From contig OZ024759.1 of the NCBI GenBank assembly GCA_964016885.1, forward strand, positions 2,245,001 to 2,309,000: a DNA stretch of 64,000 nucleotides, read 5' to 3'. A program made the position numbers and the translations under genes. This DNA is from Eledone cirrhosa (Eukaryota; Mollusca; Cephalopoda; Octopoda; Eledonidae). Under the pieces are notes generated by a model. That model was not told where the DNA came from, ran no database searches, and worked only from the letters and a program-made list of their open reading frames with translations. Position 1 is the first letter of the stretch. Each line of letters begins with the position of its first letter. Shown here one piece after another: positions 1 to 11,233 of this stretch.

Positions 1-23
1 TATATTAGTAACATGACAAAGTC
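1..23 (+). repeat. Canonical 23-bp monomer (first copy in window)
   Basis: This is a representative of the commonest form. Three parts can be seen: an AT-rich head (TATATTAG), a centre (AGTAACATG, with the palindrome CATG) and a tail GACAAAGTC, in which GAC and GTC form a 3-bp inverted repeat around AAA. The second commonest form has ACA in that spacer (GACACAGTC). A third frequent change turns AGTAAC into AGTAGC. The choice of first base is arbitrary because the array is tandem. Confidence 0.97.
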
Positions 24-138
24 TATATTAGTAACATGACACAGTCTATATTAGTAGCATGACAAAGTCTATATTAGTAACATGACAAAGTCTATATTAG
101 TAGCATGACACAGTCTATATTAGTAACATGACAAAGTC

Positions 139-159
139 TATATTAGTAACATGACAGTC
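139..159 (+). repeat. 21-bp short monomer (spacer deletion), first example
   Basis: This monomer ends GACAGTC instead of GACAAAGTC or GACACAGTC, so the spacer inside the GAC/GTC dyad is one base and the unit is 21 bp. Short monomers recur at fixed places: one before the GAGACAGTC monomer in each G-block, one after the AGTAGCATCAC stretch, and two in a row in each C-block. They explain why HOR lengths are multiples of 23 minus 2 per short unit, for example 640 = 28 x 23 - 4. Confidence 0.95.
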
Positions 160-205
160 TATATTAGTAACATGACACAGTCTATATTAGTAACATGACA
201 CAGTC

Positions 206-228
206 TATATTAGTAACATGAGACAGTC
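206..228 (+). repeat. GAGACAGTC monomer, marker of the G-block
   Basis: This is a 23-bp variant in which the tail reads GAGACAGTC. I count 33 in the window, near 220, 860, 1,479, 2,142, 2,897, 3,993, 4,612, 5,731, 9,200, 12,763, 14,319, 19,273, 22,836, 24,392, 29,323, 30,879, 34,394, 35,814, 37,006, 37,556, 38,679, 39,229, 42,449, 43,499, 44,256, 45,306, 46,402, 47,521, 52,291, 55,005, 56,124, 59,660 and 62,671. Its context is nearly constant. Before it come one 21-bp monomer and two ACA monomers (three at 42,449). After it come AAA, ACA, ACA, AAA, ACA, ACA, then an AGTAGC monomer, a TATGTT or TATCTT monomer, and AGTAGCATCAC. It is a good landmark for phasing the HOR. Confidence 0.93.
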
Positions 229-640
229 TATATTAGTAACATGACAAAGTTTATATTAGTAACATGACACAGTCTATATTAGTAACATGACACAGTCTAT
301 ATTAGTAACATGACAAAGTCTATATTAGTAACATGACACAGTCTATATTAGTAACATGACACAGTCTATATTAGTAGCATGACAAAGTCTATCTTAGTAA
401 CATGACACAGTCTATATTAGTAGCATCACACAGTCTATATTAGTAACATGACAAAGTCTATATTATTAACATGACAAAGTTTATATTAGTAACATGACAA
501 AGTCTATATTAGTAACATGACAAAGTCTATATTAGTAACATGACAGTCTATATTAGTAACATGACACAGTCTATATTAGTAACATGACACAGTCTATATT
601 AGTAACATGACAAAGTCTATATTAGTAACATGACAAAGTC

Positions 641-1280
641 TATATTAGTAACATGACAAAGTCTATATTAGTAACATGACACAGTCTATATTAGTAGCAT
701 GACAAAGTCTATATTAGTAACATGACAAAGTCTATATTAGTAGCATGACACAGTCTATATTAGTAACATGACAAAGTCTATATTAGTAACATGACAGTCT
801 ATATTAGTAACATGACACAGTCTATATTAGTAACATGACACAGTCTATATTAGTAACATGAGACAGTCTATATTAGTAACATGACAAAGTCTATATTAGT
901 AACATGACACAGTCTATATTAGTAACATGACACAGTCTATATTAGTAACATGACAAAGTCTATATTAGTAACATGACACAGACTATATTAGTAACATGAC
1001 ACAGTCTATATTAGTAGCATGACAAAGTCTATCTTAGTAACATGACACAGTCTATATTAGTAGCATCACACAGTCTATATTAGTAACATGACAAAGTCTA
1101 TATTAGTAACATGACAAAGTTTATATTAGTAACATGACAAAGTCTATATTAGTAACATGACAAAGTCTATGTTAGTAACATGACACAGTCTATATTAGTA
1201 GCATCACACAGTCTATATTAGTAACATGACAAAGTCTATATTAGTAACATGACAAAGTCTATATTAGTAACATGACAAAG
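641..1280 (+). repeat. Second 28-monomer G-block unit, near-copy of 1-640
   Basis: Position 641 restarts the same variant order as position 1: AAA, ACA, AGTAGC-AAA, AAA, AGTAGC-ACA, AAA, AAA, 21-bp, ACA, ACA, GAGAC. Alignment at a 640-bp offset holds for about 530 bases. 640 equals 28 monomers with two 21-bp units. The tail after about 1,170 is not colinear with the first copy and contains an extra TATGTT-AGTAGCATCAC junction. The same junction recurs at about 4,300-4,345, 3,133 bp further on. Confidence 0.85.
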
Positions 1281-4200
1281 TCTATATTAGTAACATGACA
1301 CAGTCTATATTAGTAGCATGACAAAGTCTATATTAGTAACATGACAAAGTCTATATTAGTAGCATGACACAGTCTATATTAGTAACATGACAAAGTCTAT
1401 ATTAGTAACATGACAGTCTATATTAGTAACATGACACAGTCTATATTAGTAACATGACACAGTCTATATTAGTAACATGAGACAGTCTATATTAGTAACA
1501 TGACAAAGTCTATATTAGTAACATGACACAGTCTATATTAGTAACATGACACAGTCTATATTAGTAACATGACAAAGTCTATATTAGTAACATGACACAG
1601 TCTATATTAGTAACATGACACAGTCTATATTAGTAGCATGACAAAGTCTATCTTAGTAACATGACACAGTCTATATTAGTAGCATCACACAGTCTATATT
1701 AGTAACATGACAAAGTCTATATTAGTAACATGACAAAGTTTATATTAGTAACATGACAAAGTCTATATTAGTAACATGACAAAGTCTATATTAGTAACAT
1801 GACAGTCTATATTAGTAACATGACACAGTCTATATTAGTAACATGACACAGTCTATATTAGTAACATGACAAAGTCTATATTAGTAACATGACAAAGTCT
1901 ATATTAGTAACATGGCAAAGTCTATATTAGTAACATGACAAAGTCTATATTAGTAACATGACACAGTCTATATTAGTAGCATGACAAAGTCTATATTAGT
2001 AACATGACAAAGTCTATATTAGTAGCATGACACAGTCTATATTAGTAACATGACAAAGTCTATATTAGTAACATGACAGTCTATATTAGTAACATGACAC
2101 AGTCTATATTAGTAACATGACACAGTCTATATTAGTAACATGAGACAGTCTATATTAGTAACATGACAAAGTCTATATTAGTAACATGACACAGTCTATA
2201 TTAGTAACATGACACAGTCTATATTAGTAACATGACAAAGTCTATATTAGTAACATGACACAGTCTATATTAGTAACATGACACAGTCTATATTAGTAGC
2301 ATGACAAAGTCTATGTTAGTAACATGACACAGTCTATATTAGTAGCATCACACAGTCTATATTAGTAACATGACAAAGTCTATATTAGTAACATGACAAA
2401 GTTTATATTAGTAACATGACAAAGTCTATATTAGTAACATGACAAAGTCTATATTAGTAACATGACAGTCTATATTAGTAACATGACACAGTCTATATTA
2501 GTAACATGACAAAGTCTGTATTAGTAACATGACAATGTCTATATTAGTAACATGACACAGTCTATATTAGTAGCATGACAAAGTCTATATTAGTAACATG
2601 ACACAGTCTATATTAGTAGCATGACACAGTCTATATTAGTAACATGACAAAGTCTATATTAGTAACATGACAAAGTCTATATTAGTAACATGACAAAGTC
2701 TATATTAGTAACATGACAAAGTCTATATTAGTAGCATGACAAAGTCTATATTAGTAACATGACAAAGTCTATATTAGTAGCATGACACAGTCTATATTAG
2801 TAACATGACAAAGTCTATATTAGTAACATGACAGTCTATATTAGTAACATGACACAGTCTATATTAGTAACATGACACAGTCTATATTAGTAACATGAGA
2901 CAGTCTATATTAGTAACATGACAAAGTCTATATTAGTAACATGACACAGTCTATATTAGTAACATGACACAGTCTATATTAGTAACATGACAAAGTCTAT
3001 ATTAGTAACATGACACAGTCTATATTAGTAACATGACACAGTCTATATTAGTAGCATGACAAAGTCTATGTTAGTAACATGACACAGTCTATATTAGTAG
3101 CATCACACAGTCTATATTAGTAACATGACAAAGTCTATATTAGTAACATGACAAAGTCTATATTAGTAACATGACAAAGTCTATATTAGTAACATGACAC
3201 AGTCTATATTAGTAGCATGACAAAGTCTATATTAGTAACATGACAAAGTCTATATTAGTAGCATGACATAGTCTATATTAGTAACATGACAAAGTCTATA
3301 TTAGTAACATGACAGTCTATATTAGTAACATGACACAGTCTATATTAGTAACATGACACAGTCTATATTAGTAGCATGACAAAGTCTATATTAGTAACAT
3401 GACAAAGTCTATATTAGTAACATGACAAAGTCTATGTTAGTAACATGACAAAGTCTATATTAGTAACATGACAAAGTCTATATTAGTAACATGACAAAGT
3501 CTATATTAGTAACATGACACAGTCTATATTAGTAACATGACAGTCTATATTAGTAACATGACAGTCTACATTAGTAACATGACACAGTCTATATTAGTAA
3601 CATGACAAAGTCGATATTAGTAACATGACACAGTCTATATTAGTAACATGACACAGTCTATATTAGTAGCATGAAAAAGTCTATGTTAGTAACATGACAC
3701 AGTCTATATTAGTAGCATCACACAGTCTATATTAGTAACATGACAAAGTCTATATTAGTAACATGACAAAGTCTATATTAGTAACATGACAAAGTCTATA
3801 TTAGTAACATGACACAGTCTATATTAGTAGCATGACAAAGTCTATATTAGTAACATGACAAAGTCTATATTAGTAGCATGACACAGTCTATATTAGTAAC
3901 ATGACAAAGTCTATATTAGTAACATGACAGTCTATATTAGTAACATGACACAGTCTATATTAGTAACATGACACAGTCTATATTAGTAACATGAGACAGT
4001 CTATATTAGTAACATGACAAAGTCTATATTAGTAACATGACACAGTCTATATTAGTAACATGACACAGTCTATATTAGTAACATGACAAAGTCTATATTA
4101 GTAACATGACACAGTCTATATTAGTAACATGACACAGTCTATATTAGTAGCATGACAAAGTCTATCTTAGTAACACGACACAGTCTATATTAGTAGCATC

Positions 4201-6496
4201 ACACAGTCTATATTAGTAACATGACAAAGTCTATATTAGTAACATGACAAAGTTTATATTAGTAACATGACAAAGTCTATATTAGTAACATGACAAAGTC
4301 TATGTTAGTAACATGACACAGTCTATATTAGTAGCATCACACAGTCTATATTAGTAACATGACAAAGTCTATATTAGTAACATGACAAAGTCTATATTAG
4401 TAACATGACAAAGTCTATATTAGTAACATGACACAGTCTATATTAGTAGCATGACAAAGTCTATATTAGTAACATGACAAAGTCTATATTAGTAGCATGA
4501 CACAGTCTATATTAGTAACATGACAAAGTCTATAATAGTAACATGACAGTCTATATTAGTAACATGACACAGTCTATATTAGTAACATGACACAGTCTAT
4601 ATTAATAACATGAGACAGTCTATATTAGTAACATGACAAAGTCTATATTAGTAACATGACACAGTCTATATTAGTAACATGACACAGTCTATATTAGTAA
4701 CATGACAAAGTCTATATTAGTAACATGACACAGTCTATATTAGTAACATGACACAGTCTATATTAGTAGCATGACAAAGTCTATCTTAGTAACATGACAC
4801 AGTCTATATTAGTAGCATCACACAGTCTATATTAGTAACATGACAAAGTCTATATTAGTAACATGACAAAGTTTATATTAGTAACATGACAAAGTCTATA
4901 TTAGTAACATGACAAAGTCTATATTAGTAACATGACAGTCTATATTAGTAACATGACACAGTCTATATTAGTAACATGACACAGTCTATATTAGTAACAT
5001 GACAAAGTCTATATTAGTAACATGACAATGTCTATATTAGTAACATGACACAGTCTATATTAGTAGCATGACAAAGTCTATATTAGTAACATGACACAGT
5101 CTATATTAGTAGCATGACACAGTCTATATTAGTAACATGACAAAGTCTATATTAGTAACATGACAAAGTCTATATTAGTAACATGACAAAGTCTATATTA
5201 GTAACATGACAAAGTCTATATTAGTAGCATGACAAAGTCTATATTAGTAACATGACAAAGTCTATATTAGTAACATGACAAAGTCTATGTTAGTAACATG
5301 ACAAAGTCTATATTAGTAACATGACAAAGTCTATATTAGTAACATGACAAAGTCTATATTAGTAACATGACACAGTCTATATTAGTAACATGACAGTCTA
5401 TATTAGTAACATGACAGTCTACATTAGTAACATGACACAGTCTATATTAGTAACATGACAAAGTCGATATTAGTAACATGACAATGTCTATATTAGTAAC
5501 ATGACAAAGTCTATATTAGTAACATGACAAAGTCTATATTAGTAACATGACACAGTCTATATTAGTAGCATGACAAAGTCTATATTAGTAACATGACAAA
5601 GTCTATATTAGTAGCATGACACAGTCTATATTAGTAACATGACAAAGTCTATATTAGTAACATGACAGTCTATATTAGTAACATGACACAGTCTATATTA
5701 GTAACATGACACAGTCTATATTAGTAACATGAGACAGTCTATATTAGTAACATGACAAAGTCTATATTAGTAACATGACACAGTCTATATTAGTAACATG
5801 ACACAGTCTATATTAGTAACATGACAAAGTCTATATTAGTAACATGACACAGTCTATATTAGTAACATGACACAGTCTATATTAGTAGCATGACAAAGTC
5901 TATGTTAGTAACATGACACAGTCTATATTAGTAGCATCACACAGTCTATATTAGTAACATGACAAAGTCTATATTAGTAACATGACAAAGTCTATATTAG
6001 TAACATGACAAAGTCTATATTAGTAACATGACAAAGTCTATATTAGTAACATGACAGTCTATATTAGTAACATGACACAGTCTATATTAGTAACATGACA
6101 CAGTCTATATTATTAACATGACAAAGTCTATATTAGTAACATGACAAAGTCTATATTAGTAACATGACACAGTCTATATTAGTAGCATGACAAAGTCTAT
6201 ATTAGTAACATGACACAGTCTATATTAGTAGCATGACACAGTCTATATTAGTAACATGACAAAGTCTATATTAGTAACATGACAAAGTCTATATTAGTAG
6301 CATGACAAAGTCTATATTAGTAACATGACAAAGTCTATATTAGTAACATGACACAGTCTATATTAGTAACATGACAAAGTCTATATTAGTAACATGACAA
6401 AGTCTATATTAGTAACATGACAAAGTCTATATTAGTAACATGACAAAGTCTATATTAGTAGCATGACAAAGTCTATATTAGTAACATGACACAGTC

Positions 6497-6607
6497 TATA
6501 TTAGTAACATGACAGTCTATATTAGTAACATGACAGTCTACATTAGTAACATGACACAGTCTATATTAGTAACATGACAAAGTCGATATTAGTAACATGA
6601 CAATGTC
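6497..6607 (+). repeat. C-block marker cluster (example)
   Basis: Five monomers in fixed order can be read: 21 bp at 6,497-6,517, 21 bp at 6,518-6,538, a monomer starting TACATT at 6,539-6,561, a canonical one at 6,562-6,584, and one starting GATATT (so the junction reads AGTCGATATT) and ending GACAATGTC at 6,585-6,607. About 67 TACATT copies occur in the window, nearly all in this cluster. Successive clusters are spaced about 365, 410, 590, 640 or 840 bp, that is 16, 18, 26, 28 or about 37 monomers. The cluster brings the only regularly placed CpG of the array (TCGA). Confidence 0.9.
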
Positions 6608-6676
6608 TATATTAGTAACATGACAAAGTCTATATTAGTAACATGACACAATCTATATTAGTAACATGACAAAGTC

Positions 6677-6721
6677 TATATTAGTAACATGGCAAAGTCT
6701 ATATTATAACATGACAAAGTC
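6677..6721 (+). repeat. GGCAAAGTC monomer coupled to a 22-bp deletion monomer (example)
   Basis: A monomer ending GGCAAAGTC (6,677-6,699) is followed by a 22-bp monomer reading TATATTATAAC (6,700-6,721), which lacks one base of TTAGTAAC. The 22-bp form is found about 16 times (near 6,705, 10,424, 15,292, 16,934, 20,497, 25,367, 27,008, 31,852, 35,190, 35,556, 39,885, 48,493, 52,948, 57,120, 60,131 and 63,395). Each time it stands directly after a GGC monomer. GGC monomers also occur without it, so the deletion arose once in a GGC context and spread as part of a longer unit. Confidence 0.88.
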
Positions 6722-7670
6722 TATATTAGTAACATGACAAAGTCTATATTAGTAACATGACAAAGTCTATATTAGTAACATGACAAAGTCTATATTAGTA
6801 ACATGACAAAGTCTATATTAGTAACATGACAAAATCTATATTAGTAGCATGACAAAGTCTATATTAGTAACATGACAAAGTCTATATTAGTAACATGACA
6901 AAGTCTATATTAGTAACATGACACAGTCTATATTAGTAACATGACAAAGTCTATATTAGTAGCATGACAAAGTCTATATTAGTAACATGACAAAGTCTAT
7001 ATTAGTAACATGACAAAGTCTATATTAGTAACATGACAAAGTCTATATTAGTAACATGACAAAGTCTATATTAGTAACATGACACAGTCTATATTAGTAA
7101 CATGACAGTCTATATTAGTAACATGACAGTCTACATTAGTAACATGACACAGTCTATATTAGTAACATGACAAAGTCGATATTAGTAACATGACAATGTC
7201 TATATTAGTAACATGACAAAGTCTATATTAGTAACATGACAAAGTCTATATTAGTAACATGACAAAGTCTATATTAGTAACATGACACAGTCTATATTAG
7301 TAACATGACAAAGTCTATATTAGTAGCATGACAAAGTCTATATTAGTAACATGACAAAGTCTATATTAGTAACATGACAAAGTCTATATTAGTAACATGA
7401 CAAAGTCTATATTAGTAACATGACAAAGTCTATATTAGTAACATGACACAGTCTATATTAGTAACATGACAGTCTATATTAGTAACATGACAGTCTACAT
7501 TAGTAACATGACACAGTCTATATTAGTAACATGACAAAGTCGATATTAATAACATGACAATGTCTATATTAGTAACATGACAAAGTCTATATTAGTAACA
7601 TGACAAAGTCTATATTAGTAACATGACAAAGTCTATATTAGTAACATGACAAAGTCTATATTAGTAACAT

Positions 7671-10600
7671 GACATAGTCTATATTAGTAACATGACACAG
7701 TCTATATTAGTAACATGACAAAGTCTATATTAGTAGCATGACAAAGTCTGTATTAGTAACATGACAGTCTATATTAGTAACATGACAAAGTCTATATTAG
7801 TAACATGACAAAGTCTATATTAGTAGCATGACAAAGTCTATATTAGTAATATGACAAAGTCTATATTAGTAACATGACAAAGTCTATATTAGTAACATGA
7901 CACAGTCTATATTAGTAACATGACAAAGTATATATTAGTAGCATGACAAAGTCTATATTAGTAACATGACAAAGTCTATATTAGTAACATGACAAAGTCT
8001 ATATTAGTAACATGACAAAGTCTATATTAGTAACATGACAAAGTCTATATTAGTAACATGACAAAGTCTATATTAGTAACAGGACACAGTCTATATTAGT
8101 AACATGACAGTCTATATTAGTAACATGACAGTCTACATTAGTAACATGACACAGTCTATATCAGTAACATGACAAAGTCGATATTAGTAACATGACAATG
8201 TCTATATTAGTAACATGACAAAGTCTATATTAGTAACATGACAAAGTCTATATTAGTAGCATGACAAAGTCTATATTAGTAACATGACAAAGTCTATATT
8301 AGTAACATGACAAAGTCTATATTAGTAACATGACACAGTCTATATTAGTAACATGACAAAGTCTATATTAGTAGCATGACAAAGTCTATATTAGTAACAT
8401 GACAAAGTCTATATTAGTAACATGACAAAGTCTATATTAGTAACATGACAAAGTCTATATTAGTAACATGACAAAGTCTATATTAGTAACATGACACAGT
8501 CTATATTAGTAACATGACAGTCTATATTAGTAACATGACAGTCTACATTAGTAACATGACACAGTCTATATTAGTAACATGACACAGTCTATATTAGTAG
8601 CATGACAAAGTCTATATTAGTAACATGACACAGTCTCTATTAGTAGCATGACACAGTCTATATTAGTAACATGACAAAGTCTATATTAGTAACATGACAA
8701 AGTCTATATTAGTAACATGACAAAGTCTATATTAGTAACATGACAAAGTCTATATTAGTAGCATGACAACGTCTATATTAGTAACATGACAAAGTCTATA
8801 TTAGTAACATGGCAAAGTCTATATTAGTAACATGACAAAGTCTATATTAGTAACATGACACAGTCTATATTAGTAGCATGACAAAGTCTATATTAGTAAC
8901 ATGACAAAGTCTATATTAGTAGCATGACACAGTCTATATTAGTAACATGACAAAGTCTATATTAGTAACATGGCAAAGTCTATATTAGTAACATGACAAA
9001 GTCTATATTAGTAACATGACACAGTCTATATTAGTAGCATGACAAAGTCTATATTAGTAACATGACAAAGTCTATATTAGTAGCATGACACAGTCTATAT
9101 TAGTAACATGACAAAGTCTATATTAGTAACATGACAGTCTATATTAGTAACATGACACAGTCTATATTAGTAACATGACACAGTCTATATTAGTAACATG
9201 AGACAGTCTATATTAGTAACATGACAAAGTCTATATTAGTAACATGACACAGTCTATATTAGTAACATGACACAGTCTATATTAGTAACATGACAAAGTC
9301 TATATTAGTAACATGACACAGTCTATATTAGTAACATGACACAGTCTATATTAGTAGCATGACAAAGTCTATGTTAGTAACATGACACAGTCTATATTAG
9401 TAGCATCACACAGTCTATATTAGTAACATGACAAAGTCTATATTAGTAACATGACAAAGTTTATATTAGTAACATGACAAAGTCTATATTAGTAACATGA
9501 CAGTCTATATTAGTAACATGACACAGTCTATATTAGTAACATGACAAAGTCTGTATTAGTAACATGACAATGTCTATATTAGTAACATGACACAGTCTAT
9601 ATTAGTAGCATGACAAAGTCTATATTAGTAACATGACACAGTCTATATTAGTAGCATCACACAGTCTATATTAGTAACATGACAAAGTCTATATTAGTAA
9701 CATGACAAAGTCTATATTAGTAACATGACAAAGTCTATATTAGTAACATGACAAAGTCTATATTAGTAACATGACAGTCTATATTAGTAACATGACACAG
9801 TCTATATTAGTAACATGACACAGTCTATATTATTAACATGACAAAGTCTATATTAGTAACATGACAAAGTCTATATTAGTAACATGACACAGTCTATATT
9901 AGTAGCATGACAAAGTCTATATTAGTAACATGACACAGTCTATATTAGTAGCATGACACAGTCTATATTAGTAACATGACAAAGTCTATATTAGTAACAT
10001 GACAAAGTCTATATTAGTAGCATGACAAAGTCTATATTAGTAACATGACAAAGTCTATATTAGTAACATGACACAGTCTATATTAGTAACATGACAAAGT
10101 CTATATTAGTAACATGACAAAGTCTATATTAGTAACATGACAAAGTCTATATTAGTAACATGACAAAGTCTATATTAGTAGCATGACAAAGTCTATATTA
10201 GTAACATGACACAGTCTATATTAGTAACATGACAGTCTATATTAGTAACATGACAGTCTACATTAGTAACATGACACAGTCTATATTAGTAACATGACAA
10301 AGTCGATATTAGTAACATGACAATGTCTATATTAGTAACATGACAAAGTCTATATTAGTAACATGACACAATCTATATTAGTAACATGACAAAGTCTATA
10401 TTAGTAACATGGCAAAGTCTATATTATAACATGACAAAGTCTATATTAGTAACATGACAAAGTCTATATTAGTAACATGACAAAGTCTATATTAGTAACA
10501 TGACAAAGTCTATATTAGTAACATGACAAAGTCTATATTAGTAACATGACAAAATCTATATTAGTAGCATGACAAAGTCTATATTAGTAACATGACAAAG

Positions 10601-11233
10601 TCTATATTAGTAACATGACAAAGTCTATATTAGTAACATGACACAGTCTATATTAGTAACATGACAAAGTCTATATTAGTAGCATGACAAAGTCTATATT
10701 AGTAACATGACAAAGTCTATATTAGTAACATGACAAAGTCTATATTAGTAACATGACAAAGTCTATATTAGTAACATGACAAAGTCTATATTAGTAACAT
10801 GACACAGTCTATATTAGTAACATGACAGTCTATATTAGTAACATGACAGTCTACATTAGTAACATGACACAGTCTATATTAGTAACATGACAAAGTCGAT
10901 ATTAGTAACATGACAATGTCTATATTAGTAACATGACAAAGTCTATATTAGTAACATGACAAAGTCTATATTAGTAACATGACAAAGTCTATATTAGTAA
11001 CATGACACGGTCTATATTAGTAACATGACAAAGTCTATATTAGTAGCATGACAAAGTCTATATTAGTAACATGACAAAGTCTATATTAGTAACATGACAA
11101 AGTCTATATTAGTAACATGACAATGTCTATATTAGTAACATGACAAAGTCTATATTAGTAACATGACAAAGTCTATATTAGTAACATGACAAAGTCTATA
11201 TTAGTAACATGACAAAGTCTATATTAGTAACAT
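7671..11233 (+). repeat. 3,563-bp short subunit 1
   Basis: This is delimited by consecutive GACATAGTC monomers at 7,671 and 11,234. Order inside: GTCTGTATT plus 21-bp, GTAATATGAC (7,848), GTATATATT (about 7,929), AACAGGACAC (about 8,081), TACATT with TATCAGT and TCGAT (8,131-8,170), TACATT (8,541), GTCTCTATT (8,632), GACAACGTC (8,766), a G-block (9,200), GTCTGTATT (9,551), AGTAGCATCAC (9,655), TATTATTAAC (about 9,828), TACATT clusters (10,256 and 10,851) and GACACGG (11,004). It shares its first 1.9 kb and its last 1.4 kb with the long subunits. Confidence 0.87.

Larger units (their letters stand above)
1..3540 (+). repeat. Left G-block HOR array (619-755 bp units)
   Basis: GAGACAGTC markers lie at 220, 860, 1,479, 2,142 and 2,897, giving spacings of 640, 619, 663 and 755 bp. 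The first two units (1 to about 530 and 641 to about 1,170) align base for base at a 640-bp offset with only a handful of substitutions, including TTTATATT at 250 versus CTATATT, TATTATTAAC at 461 versus TATTAGTAAC, and GACTATATT near 971. At about 1,170 the second unit jumps early to a TATGTT-AGTAGCATCAC stretch, which shortens it to 619 bp. This stretch has no double-21-bp C-block marker. The TATCTT variant occurs here at about 391, 1,031 and 1,651, whereas 2,313 and 3,069 have TATGTT at the same place. Confidence 0.85.
3541..8700 (+). repeat. Composite HOR, copy 1 (C- and G-blocks mixed)
   Basis: Marker order is C at about 3,565, G at 3,993, G at 4,612, C at 5,411, G at 5,731, then C at about 6,536, 7,131, 7,491, 8,131 and 8,541. 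The same order, apart from the extra 619-bp G unit at 4,612, is seen at 45,973-50,446 and 54,576-59,003. The entry junction is also shared: a TCGATATT monomer followed directly by ACA, ACA, AGTAGC and TATGTT monomers instead of the usual GACAATGTC. It is found near 3,611, 46,021 and 54,627. The last part (from 7,548) overlaps the start of the 10,073-bp super-unit, so the two higher-order patterns share sequence there. Confidence 0.75.
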
